A stretch of DNA of 64,000 nt from Flavobacterium laiguense (GCF_003097655.1 NZ_QCZH01000013.1:33796-97795); one strand, 5' to 3'; shown: positions 46,856-56,900, counted from the first letter of the stretch. Translations and numbers: made by a program. Notes: a model not told the origin generated them from the sequence alone.

Positions 46856-48007
46856 ATGAAACAAATTAAAATACTGATTTTTATTATAATTATTGCTTTT
46901 CCAAAACTAATGCAAGGGCAATTTACACAAAAGTATAGCTTATCTACAACCACAGGATATGCAAGCAATATTTTTAAGTCGCCCGATTCGTTAGCCGTTA
47001 AGATTGATAGTATCAAAGAGGTTCAATACAAAAATGACCTTTGGGATAATAGTGCTTATCAGGGATTTATTGCTTCTGTAAAAATTAGTAACAAATGGGG
47101 TAAACAGGAGTTAAGCGGTAAAATAGAACCAGAATTAAATTATTATTATGCTTTGCCTAAAAAAAGTTATTTTAATTTAAGATCATTTCTTAATTATAAA
47201 TATAATTTCAAAAAGAAGTTCAGATTTGAAAGTAATCTAAATTATTATTATATCAATAGAAACGGAACCAATTTTGATGATGTCGAACTGCCTACTCCGC
47301 TAGGTTATCAATTATTGGAAGTTAATAACGGTTTGCATTGGCGTTTCTCAAAACAAAACCGATCTTCGTTTGCTGTGGTTTTTGAAAATAAAAATTATGC
47401 TCCAAGTATCAAAACTCATTTGCTTTATAATAATATAGGAGCTGAGTTTGAAACCAAACAATCTTTTTACAATAATGATCTACAAAATACAATTGGTTTT
47501 AGGATTGGGTATTATAATAGATTTTATGAAATTACTGAAAACAAGAATAATATCATTACTGCCAAAAGAGATTGGAGGTATATTGAAGCAGGTGTTTTCT
47601 ACAGTTACCCCATCAGCAAAATAATCAAATTGACTGCGGGTATTGATTATCAAAAAAGAATTGATAAAACATTGACTTTGGATGGTTATAAAATGTTCAA
47701 TCCTATGCTGGCTCTAGAGTTTGAAGGAGAAAGATATTCTATAAAATCAAAATTTAATTATAAGGACAGACTTTATTCCAACAGAATGGGAAATGTTGAA
47801 AATGTGGGGGATAATGAAACACCAATGATGCATTATAAGTACTATTTGTTTGCGACAAAAGGGGCTTTTCAATTAACAAAGAAGCTGTATTTTATTGCGA
47901 ATATTGATTTTGATATTAGAGAGACCAATAAAGAGAATGTTAATTCTAGATCGTTTAGAGGGTATAAGATTTTTGATGTTGGAATGGGGCTAAAATATGA
48001 CTTTTAG
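46856..48007 (+). CDS. Outer-membrane beta-barrel protein of unknown function
   Basis: A protein of 383 residues with a signal peptide (MKQIKILIFIIIIAFPKLMQ) and many alternating aromatic strands, e.g. GKIEPELNYYYALPKKSYFN, NLRSFLNYKYNFKKKFRFES and NLNYYYINRNG. The last residues GMGLKYDF end in phenylalanine, the usual barrel-assembly signature. It is likely a 14- to 16-strand barrel by length. It is the last gene of the transglutaminase-led set, 97 bases after the previous stop. Together with the periplasmic protein it suggests that the operon acts across the whole envelope. No close family is recognised and no export substrate is evident. Confidence 0.8.
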   Translation: MKQIKILIFIIIIAFPKLMQGQFTQKYSLSTTTGYASNIFKSPDSLAVKIDSIKEVQYKNDLWDNSAYQGFIASVKISNKWGKQELSGKIEPELNYYYALPKKSYFNLRSFLNYKYNFKKKFRFESNLNYYYINRNGTNFDDVELPTPLGYQLLEVNNGLHWRFSKQNRSSFAVVFENKNYAPSIKTHLLYNNIGAEFETKQSFYNNDLQNTIGFRIGYYNRFYEITENKNNIITAKRDWRYIEAGVFYSYPISKIIKLTAGIDYQKRIDKTLTLDGYKMFNPMLALEFEGERYSIKSKFNYKDRLYSNRMGNVENVGDNETPMMHYKYYLFATKGAFQLTKKLYFIANIDFDIRETNKENVNSRSFRGYKIFDVGMGLKYDF

Positions 48008-48040
48008 CCCAAAAGAAATGTTTGACTACTAGATTTAAAA

Positions 48041-48763
48041 TTATTTTTTATCCTGCAAAGCAAAAACTTTTTTCAAAACCTCTGAGGTTCTGGAGTTCAA
48101 ATTGGTTCTAATGTTTTTTTCTTCAACGGTAATCATTTTAAAAACACCCTCCAAGGCTTTGTTGGTTGTATAATCGGTAATATCAGGATTCACTTTAGAT
48201 ACAAACGGAATCGTATTGTATTGTTTTATAATGGTACTCCAAACCACATCGGCACCCACTTTACCAATTGATTTTTGTACTACAGGACTAAACTTGGCAT
48301 ACAAAGCAGCCGATGTGGTCGATTGCAAATAAACCGTTGCAGCATTTTCTTTTCCGAGTAAGATACTTTTGGCATCAGTAATGGTTAAGTTTTTTATCGA
48401 TGACACAAATATTGGGGTAGCTTCTTTTACGGCATCTTCGGCAGCACGATTTAAAGCAAGAATACCTTCATCTGCCAATTTTGACATTCCAATTTTTCTT
48501 AATGTTTTGTCTACTTTGGCTAATTCTTCGGGCATTAAAATTTTTACGGCTGCATTTCTATAGAAACCATCTGTTGCGGTCAATTTAGAAACTTGTTCCG
48601 TTATACCTTTATTTAGGGCTTCTTTTAGGCCTGAGGCAATGTCTAAACTGTTGTTTGTTTTGGTGACTGCATTGATTTTCTCAGACGCTTTTGTCAATAT
48701 ATCTTTGAATTGGGCATTACTAATTGCTGGTAGGATCAGGAGTAGGAATAGAGCTTTCTTCAT
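48041..48763 (-). CDS. DUF4197 exported protein
   Basis: A protein of 240 residues with a signal peptide (MKKALFLLLILPAISNA). The helical mature part matches the DUF4197 family: SGLKEALNKGITEQVSKL, GFYRNAAVKILMPEELAKVD, IFVSSIKNLTITDAKSILLG, TSAALYAKFSPVVQKSIGKV and TNKALEGVFKMITVEEKNIR are all conserved. DUF4197 proteins are common in Bacteroidetes and Proteobacteria, and their role is unknown. The gene is single and converges on the transglutaminase operon with only 33 bases between stops. Confidence 0.92.
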   Translation of the reverse strand: MKKALFLLLILPAISNAQFKDILTKASEKINAVTKTNNSLDIASGLKEALNKGITEQVSKLTATDGFYRNAAVKILMPEELAKVDKTLRKIGMSKLADEGILALNRAAEDAVKEATPIFVSSIKNLTITDAKSILLGKENAATVYLQSTTSAALYAKFSPVVQKSIGKVGADVVWSTIIKQYNTIPFVSKVNPDITDYTTNKALEGVFKMITVEEKNIRTNLNSRTSEVLKKVFALQDKK

Positions 48764-49006
48764 TTTGTTTTAATTTTTTTTCAAATGTAAACAAACAATA
48801 TTTATTGATGAAGAGCAATTTCCAGATCAAATGCTAAAAAAGGATTGATTTCGTTTGTAATAATCGATTGTGTTTATTTATTATATTTGTAATCGATTGA
48901 ATTGCAGTTGTTTATTTGTTTTGTATGGTTGATTAAGAATGGGGTTTGAAGAAAGTTAAAAGTGAAATTGATTTAAGGAAATTAAGATAATTATAATTTT
49001 AACAAG

Positions 49007-49663
49007 ATGAAGATACTAGAACTGGAATTGTTATCGGATGATATTGGTAAAACGGAAGTTTTCTATAACGAGGTTTTGGGATTGAAAACGATGAGTAAAG
49101 AGGATTCTGGTATTTCATTCAATGCAGGTTCGACAAAACTGACTTTCCGACCTTCGATAAATATAAAACCAGTATATCACTTTGCTTTTGATGTGCCTAA
49201 CAACAAACTCTTAGAAGCCTTTGACTGGATAGAAAAGAAAACGGAAATCATGTATGTTATTCCGCCCGATAAAATTGCCGATTTCTACAATTGGAACGCC
49301 AAGTCCTTTTATTTTTATGACAATAATGGAAATATTTTGGAATTCATTGCACGAAATGATTTGGATAACGCCTCTCAAAAACCGTTTGATGGCTCATCAA
49401 TTCTATCGGTTAGTGAGATTGGGTTGGTTTCTGAGAATGTAGCTGTACAATGCGATGAACTGTTTGATAAGTATGGACTTACTGCTTATTCAAAACAACC
49501 GAAACTAAATAAATTCATCGTTTTAGGAACCGTAACAGGGCTTTTTATCCTTGTGGAAGAAAACCGAGATTGGTATCCAACAGATAAAAAATCAAAGTCA
49601 TTTTGGACAAAAGTGGTTTTTAGTGTTGATTGCGAAACAAAGGAGATTGTGATTTTAGAATAA
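49007..49663 (+). CDS. VOC-family (glyoxalase/bleomycin-resistance-like) protein
   Basis: A vicinal-oxygen-chelate fold protein of 218 residues. The N-terminal module (~1-115) opens LELLSDDIGKTEVFYNEVLG and contains HFAFDVPNNKLLEAFDWIEK and FYFYDNNGNILEFIARND, the usual metal-ligand glutamate strand. The second half (~125-218) is a looser VOC repeat. Function is unknown; members include dioxygenases, isomerases and resistance proteins. The first bases of the gene are preceded by AACAAG rather than a strong ribosome-binding site. It is followed after 70 bases by a methyltransferase gene on the same strand, possibly one transcript. Confidence 0.88.
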   Translation: MKILELELLSDDIGKTEVFYNEVLGLKTMSKEDSGISFNAGSTKLTFRPSINIKPVYHFAFDVPNNKLLEAFDWIEKKTEIMYVIPPDKIADFYNWNAKSFYFYDNNGNILEFIARNDLDNASQKPFDGSSILSVSEIGLVSENVAVQCDELFDKYGLTAYSKQPKLNKFIVLGTVTGLFILVEENRDWYPTDKKSKSFWTKVVFSVDCETKEIVILE

Positions 49664-49733
49664 AAGTATTAATGATATGCATACAAATAGCAGAAAACAG
49701 AAAAAAAGAACACTTAACTAAAAATAAACAAAA

Positions 49734-50777
49734 ATGGAAAAACATGACAATCAGCCATCACCGGCGAGTATTATGCAAATTGGCTCTGGATTTTGGGCTT
49801 CAAAAGTGTTGCTGGCAGCAGTAAAATTTCAATTATTCACCAAACTTGCCGAAAAAGGAAAAATGTCTGCTCAGCAAATAAAGGCGATGTTGAGTCTGAA
49901 ATGTACCGATATTCATTTGTATGATTTTTTAGATGCCTTAACTGGATTTGGATTTCTCCATCGGGATGGGCTTTTAGAATCGGCGGTTTATTCAAATAGC
50001 ATTCATACCGATGCTTTTTTGGATATAAATAAACCAACCTATATTGGTGGAATGTTAGAAATGATGAACAATCGTTTGTATCAATTTTGGGGAAATCTTG
50101 AAGAAGGGTTGCTAACAGGTTTACCACAAAACGAAATTAAATCAGGAGAAGAAAATTTATTTGGAGAACTTTATAAATCACCCGAAAAATTATTGGAGTT
50201 TATCAATGCGATGGGGAGTATTCAAAATGGAAACTTTAATGCTCTTGCTCAACTTTTTGATTTTTCAAAATATAAAACTTTAACGGATGTAGGTGGGTCA
50301 GGTGCTATGTTGTCAATGATGGTTGCTAAGTATCAATCTCATATGAACTGTATCAGTTTTGATCTTCCTGCAGTTGAACCTATCGCAAATGCAAAAATTA
50401 AAGACGCTCAACTTTCGGACAGAGTTAAAACAGCAAGTGGTGATTTCTTTACAGATCCATTTCCAAAAGCGGATGTAATAACGATGGGGAATATTCTCCA
50501 TGACTGGGATGAATCACAAAAAATAAAATTATTGCAAAAAGCCTACGATGCCCTGCCAGAGGGAGGGGCTTTTGTCGCTATTGAAAATGTAATTGATGAT
50601 GAAAGGACGAAAAATGTATTCGGAATGATGATGAGCTTGAATATGTTGATAGAAACCGGAACGGGTTTTGATTATACTTTTTCGAGTTTTAATAAATGGA
50701 CGAAAAGTGTGGGATTCAAATCGACTTTAATTGTTCCGTTGACCGGGGCAGCAAGCGCGGCAATTGCTTATAAGTAG
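49734..50777 (+). CDS. SAM-dependent O-methyltransferase (acetylserotonin/CrtF-like)
   Basis: A protein of 347 residues in the plant/bacterial O-methyltransferase family. An N-terminal helical dimerisation domain (~10-110, with FWASKVLLAAVKFQLFTKL) precedes a Rossmann domain with the SAM loop TLTDVGGSGAMLSMMVAKY (~185-203). The metal-free catalytic segment is PKADVITMGNILHDWDESQK, which contains the general-base His-Asp pair. The acceptor could be a phenol or a carotenoid; the sequence does not decide. It may be co-transcribed with the VOC gene. A perfect 40-base palindrome lies 207 bases after the stop. Confidence 0.9.
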   Translation: MEKHDNQPSPASIMQIGSGFWASKVLLAAVKFQLFTKLAEKGKMSAQQIKAMLSLKCTDIHLYDFLDALTGFGFLHRDGLLESAVYSNSIHTDAFLDINKPTYIGGMLEMMNNRLYQFWGNLEEGLLTGLPQNEIKSGEENLFGELYKSPEKLLEFINAMGSIQNGNFNALAQLFDFSKYKTLTDVGGSGAMLSMMVAKYQSHMNCISFDLPAVEPIANAKIKDAQLSDRVKTASGDFFTDPFPKADVITMGNILHDWDESQKIKLLQKAYDALPEGGAFVAIENVIDDERTKNVFGMMMSLNMLIETGTGFDYTFSSFNKWTKSVGFKSTLIVPLTGAASAAIAYK

Positions 50778-50984
50778 GATTTGTAATTACTTGTTTTAAG
50801 ATAATAGAAAAATTTTAAAGCTCAGCGATGTTTTGAAACTCAAAAGCTAATAGCACAAAAATGAAGTTTTAATTCTGTGCCAAAAAATATTCTTTGGTAT
50901 TATTCACGGATAGTTCTATTTTACAAAATGATTTTTTCGATGTTTTTATCTTCGAAAACAGCTTGTTATGCGATACCATTAAAT

Positions 50985-51024
50985 CCTACTTTTATTTTTT
51001 AAAATTTTAAAAAATAAAAGTAGG
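50985..51024. repeat. Perfect 40-base palindrome
   Basis: The arms CCTACTTTTATTTTTTAAAA (50985-51004) and its exact complement (51005-51024) meet without a loop. The right arm includes five of the six bases of the GTAGGG element of the promoter at 51020. It may be a terminator for the upstream methyltransferase, or an operator next to the promoter. The rest of the 304-base gap shows nothing. Confidence 0.7.
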
Positions 51025-51050
51025 GTTTTTTATTAGCTGCCTGTTTTATA
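51020..51050 (+). promoter_or_regulatory. ECF-type bipartite promoter before the metallopeptidase lipoprotein gene
   Basis: GTAGGG (51020-51025), 17 bases, GTTTTATA (51043-51050), 31 bases before the ATG. Both blocks and the spacing equal those at 42934-42964. Confidence 0.65.
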
Positions 51051-51081
51051 TAAAACGAAGTCTAAAATAAAAACAAATAGA

Positions 51082-52044
51082 ATGAGAAAATTAAAAAACG
51101 TAACGTTATTGGCATTGTCATTTGCCTCATTAATTGCATTTAATTCCTGTAGTGAAGATAGTAACAATGATACGGTTCCGCAAAGTACTGTTGATACTAC
51201 TAATGGTACTGGAGGAAACGGAAATTCAGCAACAACTGAGAAGGGGAGTATAACACTATATAGAATTGAAGGCGATAATATTGTTAAAGTTGAAGATTAT
51301 AAAGTTACGGGTAAAGATTTAGAATACCAAAAAGACACTCAAAAGCATCAAGAAATATGGACTTTGGTTAAAAAAGTCGTGCCAACGGAATATAGAACCA
51401 AAATGACTGAATTTTTAATTTACAATGGTACGGCTGATGGTACAGCTGGCTTTGTTATCGAAAAAAACTTAGATCTAACCAAATGGAAAATGGGTATTGC
51501 CATTAATGATATAAGTGACAAACAAGAGTTGATCTATACTGTCATTCATGAGTTTGGACATATCTTAACGCTTAATAACGATCAAGTTGACGCCTCGATT
51601 AATGAAAGTTCATGTACTAATTATTTTACTGGCGAAGGTTGTGCCAAAAGCAACTCTTACATTTATAAATTGCAGAGTCAATTTTGGGGAGACATTTGGA
51701 GCCAATTCCTAACTGCACAAAAAGTAGGAGAAAGCGAATTGCAAAAGTTTTACACCAACAATAGCACCCGATTTGTAACCCAATATGCCGCTACCAATCC
51801 TGGGGAGGATATTGCAGAAGTATTTGCAACATTTGTAACTAGAAATACGGGTGCTAACGGAAATTCTATTGCCGAGCAAAAAATACAATTAATGTACAAT
51901 CATCCTGAATTGGTTACTTTAAGAAGCTATATCCGAAAAAATTTAGGTTATACAGCAAGAAGTTTAGGTGCTAGCAGTACTTTACCAACTCCTGGTAGTT
52001 GGAAAAAAGCAAATTCATTTGGTAACCCAACGAAATCACACTAA
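51082..52044 (+). CDS. Putative zinc metallopeptidase lipoprotein
   Basis: A lipoprotein of 320 residues with the signal MRKLKNVTLLALSFASLIAF and the lipid-bearing cysteine in NSCSED. A low-complexity Thr/Gly/Asn linker (~30-55) leads to a domain with the gluzincin motif VIHEFGHILTLN (HExxH near residue 157). A later glutamate in GEDIAEVFATFV fits the third zinc ligand. An insert with a Cys-rich turn (SSCTNYFTGEGCAK) lies between them. The protein resembles putative zinc-binding metallopeptidases of Bacteroidetes; the substrate is unknown. It carries the same ECF-type promoter as the transglutaminase operon, so it probably belongs to that regulon. Confidence 0.82.
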   Translation: MRKLKNVTLLALSFASLIAFNSCSEDSNNDTVPQSTVDTTNGTGGNGNSATTEKGSITLYRIEGDNIVKVEDYKVTGKDLEYQKDTQKHQEIWTLVKKVVPTEYRTKMTEFLIYNGTADGTAGFVIEKNLDLTKWKMGIAINDISDKQELIYTVIHEFGHILTLNNDQVDASINESSCTNYFTGEGCAKSNSYIYKLQSQFWGDIWSQFLTAQKVGESELQKFYTNNSTRFVTQYAATNPGEDIAEVFATFVTRNTGANGNSIAEQKIQLMYNHPELVTLRSYIRKNLGYTARSLGASSTLPTPGSWKKANSFGNPTKSH

Positions 52045-52131
52045 TATTGATTCACTAAGTGGAATGCAATAGTGAACTGGTAGTTCAAATGGGCTTAAAA
52101 AGCATTGCATTCCATTTTAAATAATAAAACA

Positions 52132-52542
52132 ATGAAAAAATTTATAGTAATACTGATCGCTTTTCTGGGGTCATGCACTCCATCTAAAGCAGTTTTGAAA
52201 ACGGATACCGCTTTGATACGGTATTCTAAAAGTGGGTGTTTAGGAAATTGTCCCGTTTATGATTTATATATTTTTGAAAATGGATCTGTTTTGTATAATG
52301 GCATTAAAAACACCTCGAAAAAGAAAGCCCATTCGACTATAACGCTGGAGAAAATAGCGGAATTAAAATCCCTTTTGAATGCTATAACCGTCGAAGATTA
52401 TCAAAGTGTTAAAGGGAGAGACATTGCCATTACAGCTATAGTTTTTAATAATAAAAGGGTTAAGTATAATACTAATACAGTTACAGGAAATCTATTAAAA
52501 ATAGATTCTTTAATTCAAGAAATAATCCGAGAATTTCAGTGA
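52132..52542 (+). CDS. DUF6438 lipoprotein
   Basis: Small lipoprotein of 136 residues from MKKFIVILIAFLGSCTPSKA, where the cysteine is the lipobox residue. The mature part follows the DUF6438 pattern: DTALIRYSKSGCLGNCPVYD (two conserved cysteines), then LYIFENGSVLYNGIKNTSKK. The frame is open from 52105, but the lipoprotein signal begins at 52132. Function is unknown. It follows the metallopeptidase by about 88 bases and might share its transcript, though no promoter or terminator between them is clear. Confidence 0.85.
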   Translation: MKKFIVILIAFLGSCTPSKAVLKTDTALIRYSKSGCLGNCPVYDLYIFENGSVLYNGIKNTSKKKAHSTITLEKIAELKSLLNAITVEDYQSVKGRDIAITAIVFNNKRVKYNTNTVTGNLLKIDSLIQEIIREFQ

Positions 52543-52722
52543 AGTTAGGGTACTATTCTATCATGTGACCTCATGTTGAATATCAGAACACGAATTACAC
52601 GAATTCTTACTAATTTTTTTAAATAATTAATTCATTTGATTTGTGTTAATTTTTACAATTGGCGGCTAAAAAACAATTAAGGCTTCTATATCTATATAGG
52701 ATAGCCATACAAACTAAAGAGT

Positions 52723-52764
52723 AATAAACGGTTGCATTCCCTAAGAGAACACAACCGTTTTATT
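52723..52764 (-). terminator. Possible terminator overlapping the purU 3' end
   Basis: AATAAACGGTTG and CAACCGTTTTATT form a stem that overlaps the last codons of purU and runs past its stop. The T-tract is weak. Confidence 0.4.
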
Positions 52765-53595
52765 ATTATACACCATCGTTTTTCGTTCGGCGTGTAATTT
52801 AACGGCTCTAGCAAGTACCATGCGTTCCAAATCGCGCCCTTTTATAATAAAATCTTCTATCGAATGGCTGTGGGAAACTCTCGTAATATCTTGCGCAATA
52901 ATGGGCCCTTCATCCAACTCCTCGGTAACATAATGACTGGTGGCACCTATGATTTTTACCCCACGCTTGAAAGCCGAATGATAAGGTTTGGCACCTGGAA
53001 ATGCAGGTAAAAAGGAATGGTGAATATTGATGATTTTGTTTTTGTAAAGTGCAATCAAATTTGGAGTGATAATTTGCATATAACGCGCCAAAACAATAAA
53101 ATCAATATCAAATTTTTTCAATAATTCAATCTGCTCTTTTTCGCCTTCATCCTTATTGTCTTTGGTAAAAGGAACATGAAAAAACGGAATATTAAAACGT
53201 TCGGCCACGGGTTTCAGATCTTCATGATTGCTTAGGATCAAAGGAATTTTGAGAGGCAATTCGCCAGAAGAATAACGTCCCAAAATATCATACAAACAAT
53301 GGTCGTATTTAGATATAAACAACGCCATTTTTGGTTTTTCATCCTGCGTATGCATCGCCCAAGTCATGTTGAATGGTGTCGCAAGATTCGTTTGAAAATG
53401 TTCTTTTATGCTTTCAATATTCCAAGTGGATTTGCTAAACTCGCATTCCAATCGCATAAAAAATACATTTTCGTCGGCATCAACATGTTGATCCAAATAA
53501 ATAATATTTCCGTCAATCGAAGCGATATAATTGGTCACTGAGGCAATAATTGCTTTTTGGTCTTTGCAATGTATAAGTATGGTGATTTTTTGCAT
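52741..53595 (-). CDS. purU: Formyltetrahydrofolate deformylase
   Basis: Hydrolyses 10-formyl-tetrahydrofolate to formate and tetrahydrofolate, balancing one-carbon pools. It has 284 residues, normal length. The N-terminal ACT domain (~1-80) opens KITILIHCKDQKAIIASVTN. The formyltransferase-fold domain (~85-284) carries the Asn-His-Asp catalytic set in INIHHSFLPAFPGAKPYHSA and ATSHYVTEELDEGPIIAQD. The gene stands alone on the minus strand; a structured dispersed element begins 27 bases upstream of its start, in the same orientation, and could form its 5' leader. Confidence 0.95.
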   Translation of the reverse strand: MQKITILIHCKDQKAIIASVTNYIASIDGNIIYLDQHVDADENVFFMRLECEFSKSTWNIESIKEHFQTNLATPFNMTWAMHTQDEKPKMALFISKYDHCLYDILGRYSSGELPLKIPLILSNHEDLKPVAERFNIPFFHVPFTKDNKDEGEKEQIELLKKFDIDFIVLARYMQIITPNLIALYKNKIINIHHSFLPAFPGAKPYHSAFKRGVKIIGATSHYVTEELDEGPIIAQDITRVSHSHSIEDFIIKGRDLERMVLARAVKLHAERKTMVYNNKTVVFS

Positions 53596-53621
53596 TGGTT
53601 TAAAATTTTCTAAAAATAATT

Positions 53622-53766
53622 AGGAGCTATTCCCGCTGTACACTACAAGTCCTCACTTATAAAAGTATTTTTCTAAGCCCCAAAAAGAGCTTCCTTTGGT
53701 CGCTTTTTTGGTGCAAGAAAAATTACTTTTATAAGCTCCGGGCTTTTCGTTTCCATCAGGGCTAGA
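53622..53766 (-). ncRNA. Structured dispersed element upstream of purU
   Basis: On the minus strand it begins CTAGCCCTGATGGAAACG and ends GCGGGAATAGCTCCT. These ends match the element at 24247-24330 upstream of prfA. The centre is a longer hairpin (TTATAAAAGTAATTTTTCT / AGAAAAATACTTTTATAA). It fills most of the 318-base purU-mutase divergent gap. Conserved ends with a variable middle suggest a structured RNA or mobile repeat rather than chance. Confidence 0.5.
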
Positions 53767-53913
53767 TCTCGAAAATACCGATTTTTTTCTCAAAACTAAA
53801 CTTATTTTCCTAATAAAAAACAACGTTATCATATTTTGTGTTTTATGTTATTTTTGATGATTTTTATTTTAAAAATTGCGTAAATTGCGCTCTTAAATTA
53901 TCATATTCACAAA

Positions 53914-56900
53914 ATGGAATTAGTTAAACCGTACGTACCAGTAAATAAAGTCCGAATTGTAACTGCCGCATCACTTTTTGATGGACACGATGCTGCAATC
54001 AATATAATGAGAAGAATTATTCAGTCCACAGGAGTTGAGGTAATTCATTTGGGACATGATAGAAGTGTAGAGGAAGTGGTCAATACCGCCATTCAAGAAG
54101 ATGCCAATGCTATCGCTATGACTTCCTACCAAGGGGGACATAACGAATACTTTAAATATATGTATGATTTGCTTCAAGAAAAAGGAGCAGGGCATATCAA
54201 GATTTTCGGCGGAGGTGGAGGAGTAATCCTGCCTTCGGAAATAGCCGAATTACAAGACTACGGAATTACCAGAATTTATGCGCCAGACGATGGGCGTGCG
54301 ATGGGATTGCAAGGAATGATCAATGATTTAGTACAACGATCTGATTTTCCTATCGGGGATAAATTAACAAATGAACTCGATTTATTAGAAAGCAAAACTC
54401 CTACAGCTATTGCGCGTTTAATTTCGGCTGCCGAGAATTTCCCGGAAATTGCTAAACCCATTTTTGATCAAATTCATAAAATAAATACCGATTGCAAAAC
54501 TCCAGTATTGGGGATCACTGGAACAGGTGGTTCTGGAAAATCCTCTTTGGTAGACGAATTAGTTCGCCGTTTCTTAATCGATTTCCCTGAAAAAACAATT
54601 GGATTAATATCTGTAGACCCCTCCAAACGTAAAACGGGTGGAGCATTACTAGGGGATAGAATTCGTATGAATGCCATTAACAACTCTAGAGTGTATATGC
54701 GTTCATTGGCAACTCGTCAATCCAATTTGGCATTGTCAAAATATGTAGCTGATGCGATTCAGGTTTTAAAAGCAGCAAAATACGACATCATAATCCTTGA
54801 AACTTCGGGTATCGGACAATCGGATACGGAGATTATGGATCATTCTGATGTTTCTTTATATGTAATGACGCCAGAATTTGGAGCAGCAACCCAATTGGAA
54901 AAAATCGATATGCTTGATTTTGCCGATTTAGTGGCGTTAAATAAATTCGATAAACGCGGTGCACTGGATGCCATTCGTGATGTAAAAAAACAGTACCAAC
55001 GCAATCATAATCTTTGGGATGTAAATCCAGATGAAATGCCGGTTTTTGGAACTATTGCCTCACAATTCAACGATCCGGGGATGAATACGTTGTACAAATC
55101 CATCATGGATGTAATTGTTGAGAAAACGGAATCTGATTTGAAATCGACTTTTCAAATCACTCGTGAAATGAGCGAGAAGATTTTTGTTATTCCACCTCAC
55201 AGAACGCGTTACTTATCGGAGATTGCCGAAAATAACAGAAAATACGATGCTACAGCTTTAAGCCAGGAACAAGTGGCTCAAAAGTTATACGGTATATTCA
55301 AAACCATAGAAAGTGTTTCCGGAAAAGTTCCAGTAATCACTAAAGCAGGAATTGATGAAGATTCGGTATTGCCAAGTGCTTTAGAATTAGAAAAACCAAG
55401 TGGAACAGAGAATAAGATCTTTTTAAATCTTTTATTGAATCAATTCGATAAAGTAAAAATGGATTTGGATCCACACAATTGGAAAATGATTTTGCATTGG
55501 GACGAAAAAGTCAATAAATACAAAGACCCAGTTTATACCTTTAAAGTACGTCACAAAGAAATAAAAATGGCTACCCACACAGAGTCACTTTCGCACTCCC
55601 AAATTCCAAAAGTGGCGATGCCAAAGTATAAAGCTTGGGGAGATATTTTGCGTTGGTGTTTGCAGGAAAATGTTCCTGGAGAATTTCCTTTTACGGCTGG
55701 TTTGTATCCATTTAAACGTGAAGGAGAAGATCCGTCTCGTATGTTTGCTGGAGAAGGTGGGCCAGAAAGAACCAATAAACGTTTCCATTATGTGAGCGCA
55801 GGATTGCCAGCCAAAAGACTTTCCACAGCTTTTGATAGTGTGACTTTATACGGAAACGATCCGCACATTCGTCCTGATATTTATGGAAAAATTGGGAACG
55901 CTGGAGTTTCGATTTGCTGTTTGGACGATGCCAAAAAATTATATTCTGGTTTCGATCTAGTGCATGCCATGACTTCGGTAAGTATGACCATCAATGGACC
56001 AGCACCAATGTTGCTTGGATTCTTTATGAATGCAGCTATCGATCAGCAATGTGAATATTATATAAAAGAAAATAATCTTGAAGAGGAGGTTGCCGAAAAG
56101 ATCAACGAAATCTACAAGCATAAAGGAGTAGAACGCCCACATTATCAAGGCGATTTACCAGAGGGGAATGATGGTTTGGGATTATTCCTTTTGGGAGTAA
56201 CTGGTGATCAAGTATTGCCAACGGAAGTGTATAATGAAATAAAAGTCAGAACACTTTCGCAAGTTCGTGGAACGGTTCAAGCCGATATCCTAAAAGAAGA
56301 TCAAGCCCAAAATACCTGTATTTTCTCTACCGAATTTGCTTTGCGATTGATGGGAGATGTTCAGGAATATTTTATTAACAAAAATGTAAGGAACTTTTAT
56401 TCGGTTTCTATTTCAGGATACCATATTGCCGAGGCGGGTGCCAATCCAATAACGCAATTGGCTTTCACGCTTTCAAACGGTTTCACTTACGTGGAATATT
56501 ATTTGAGCCGTGGAATGGATATCAATGATTTTGGACCAAATTTATCGTTCTTTTTCTCGAACGGTGTCGATCCGGAATATGCGGTTATTGGCCGTGTAGC
56601 ACGTAAAATTTGGGCGAAAGCCATGAAAAATAAATACGGAGCCAACGAAAGAGCTCAAATGTTGAAATACCATATTCAAACTTCTGGACGTTCGCTACAC
56701 GCACAGGAAATTGATTTCAATGATATTCGTACGACTTTACAAGCGTTGTATGCTATTTATGATAACTGTAACTCGTTGCATACCAATGCGTATGACGAAG
56801 CAATTACCACGCCAACGGAAGAATCGGTTCGTAGAGCTATGGCAATTCAGTTGATTATCAATAAAGAATTAGGTCTAGCCAAAAACGAAAATCCTATTCA

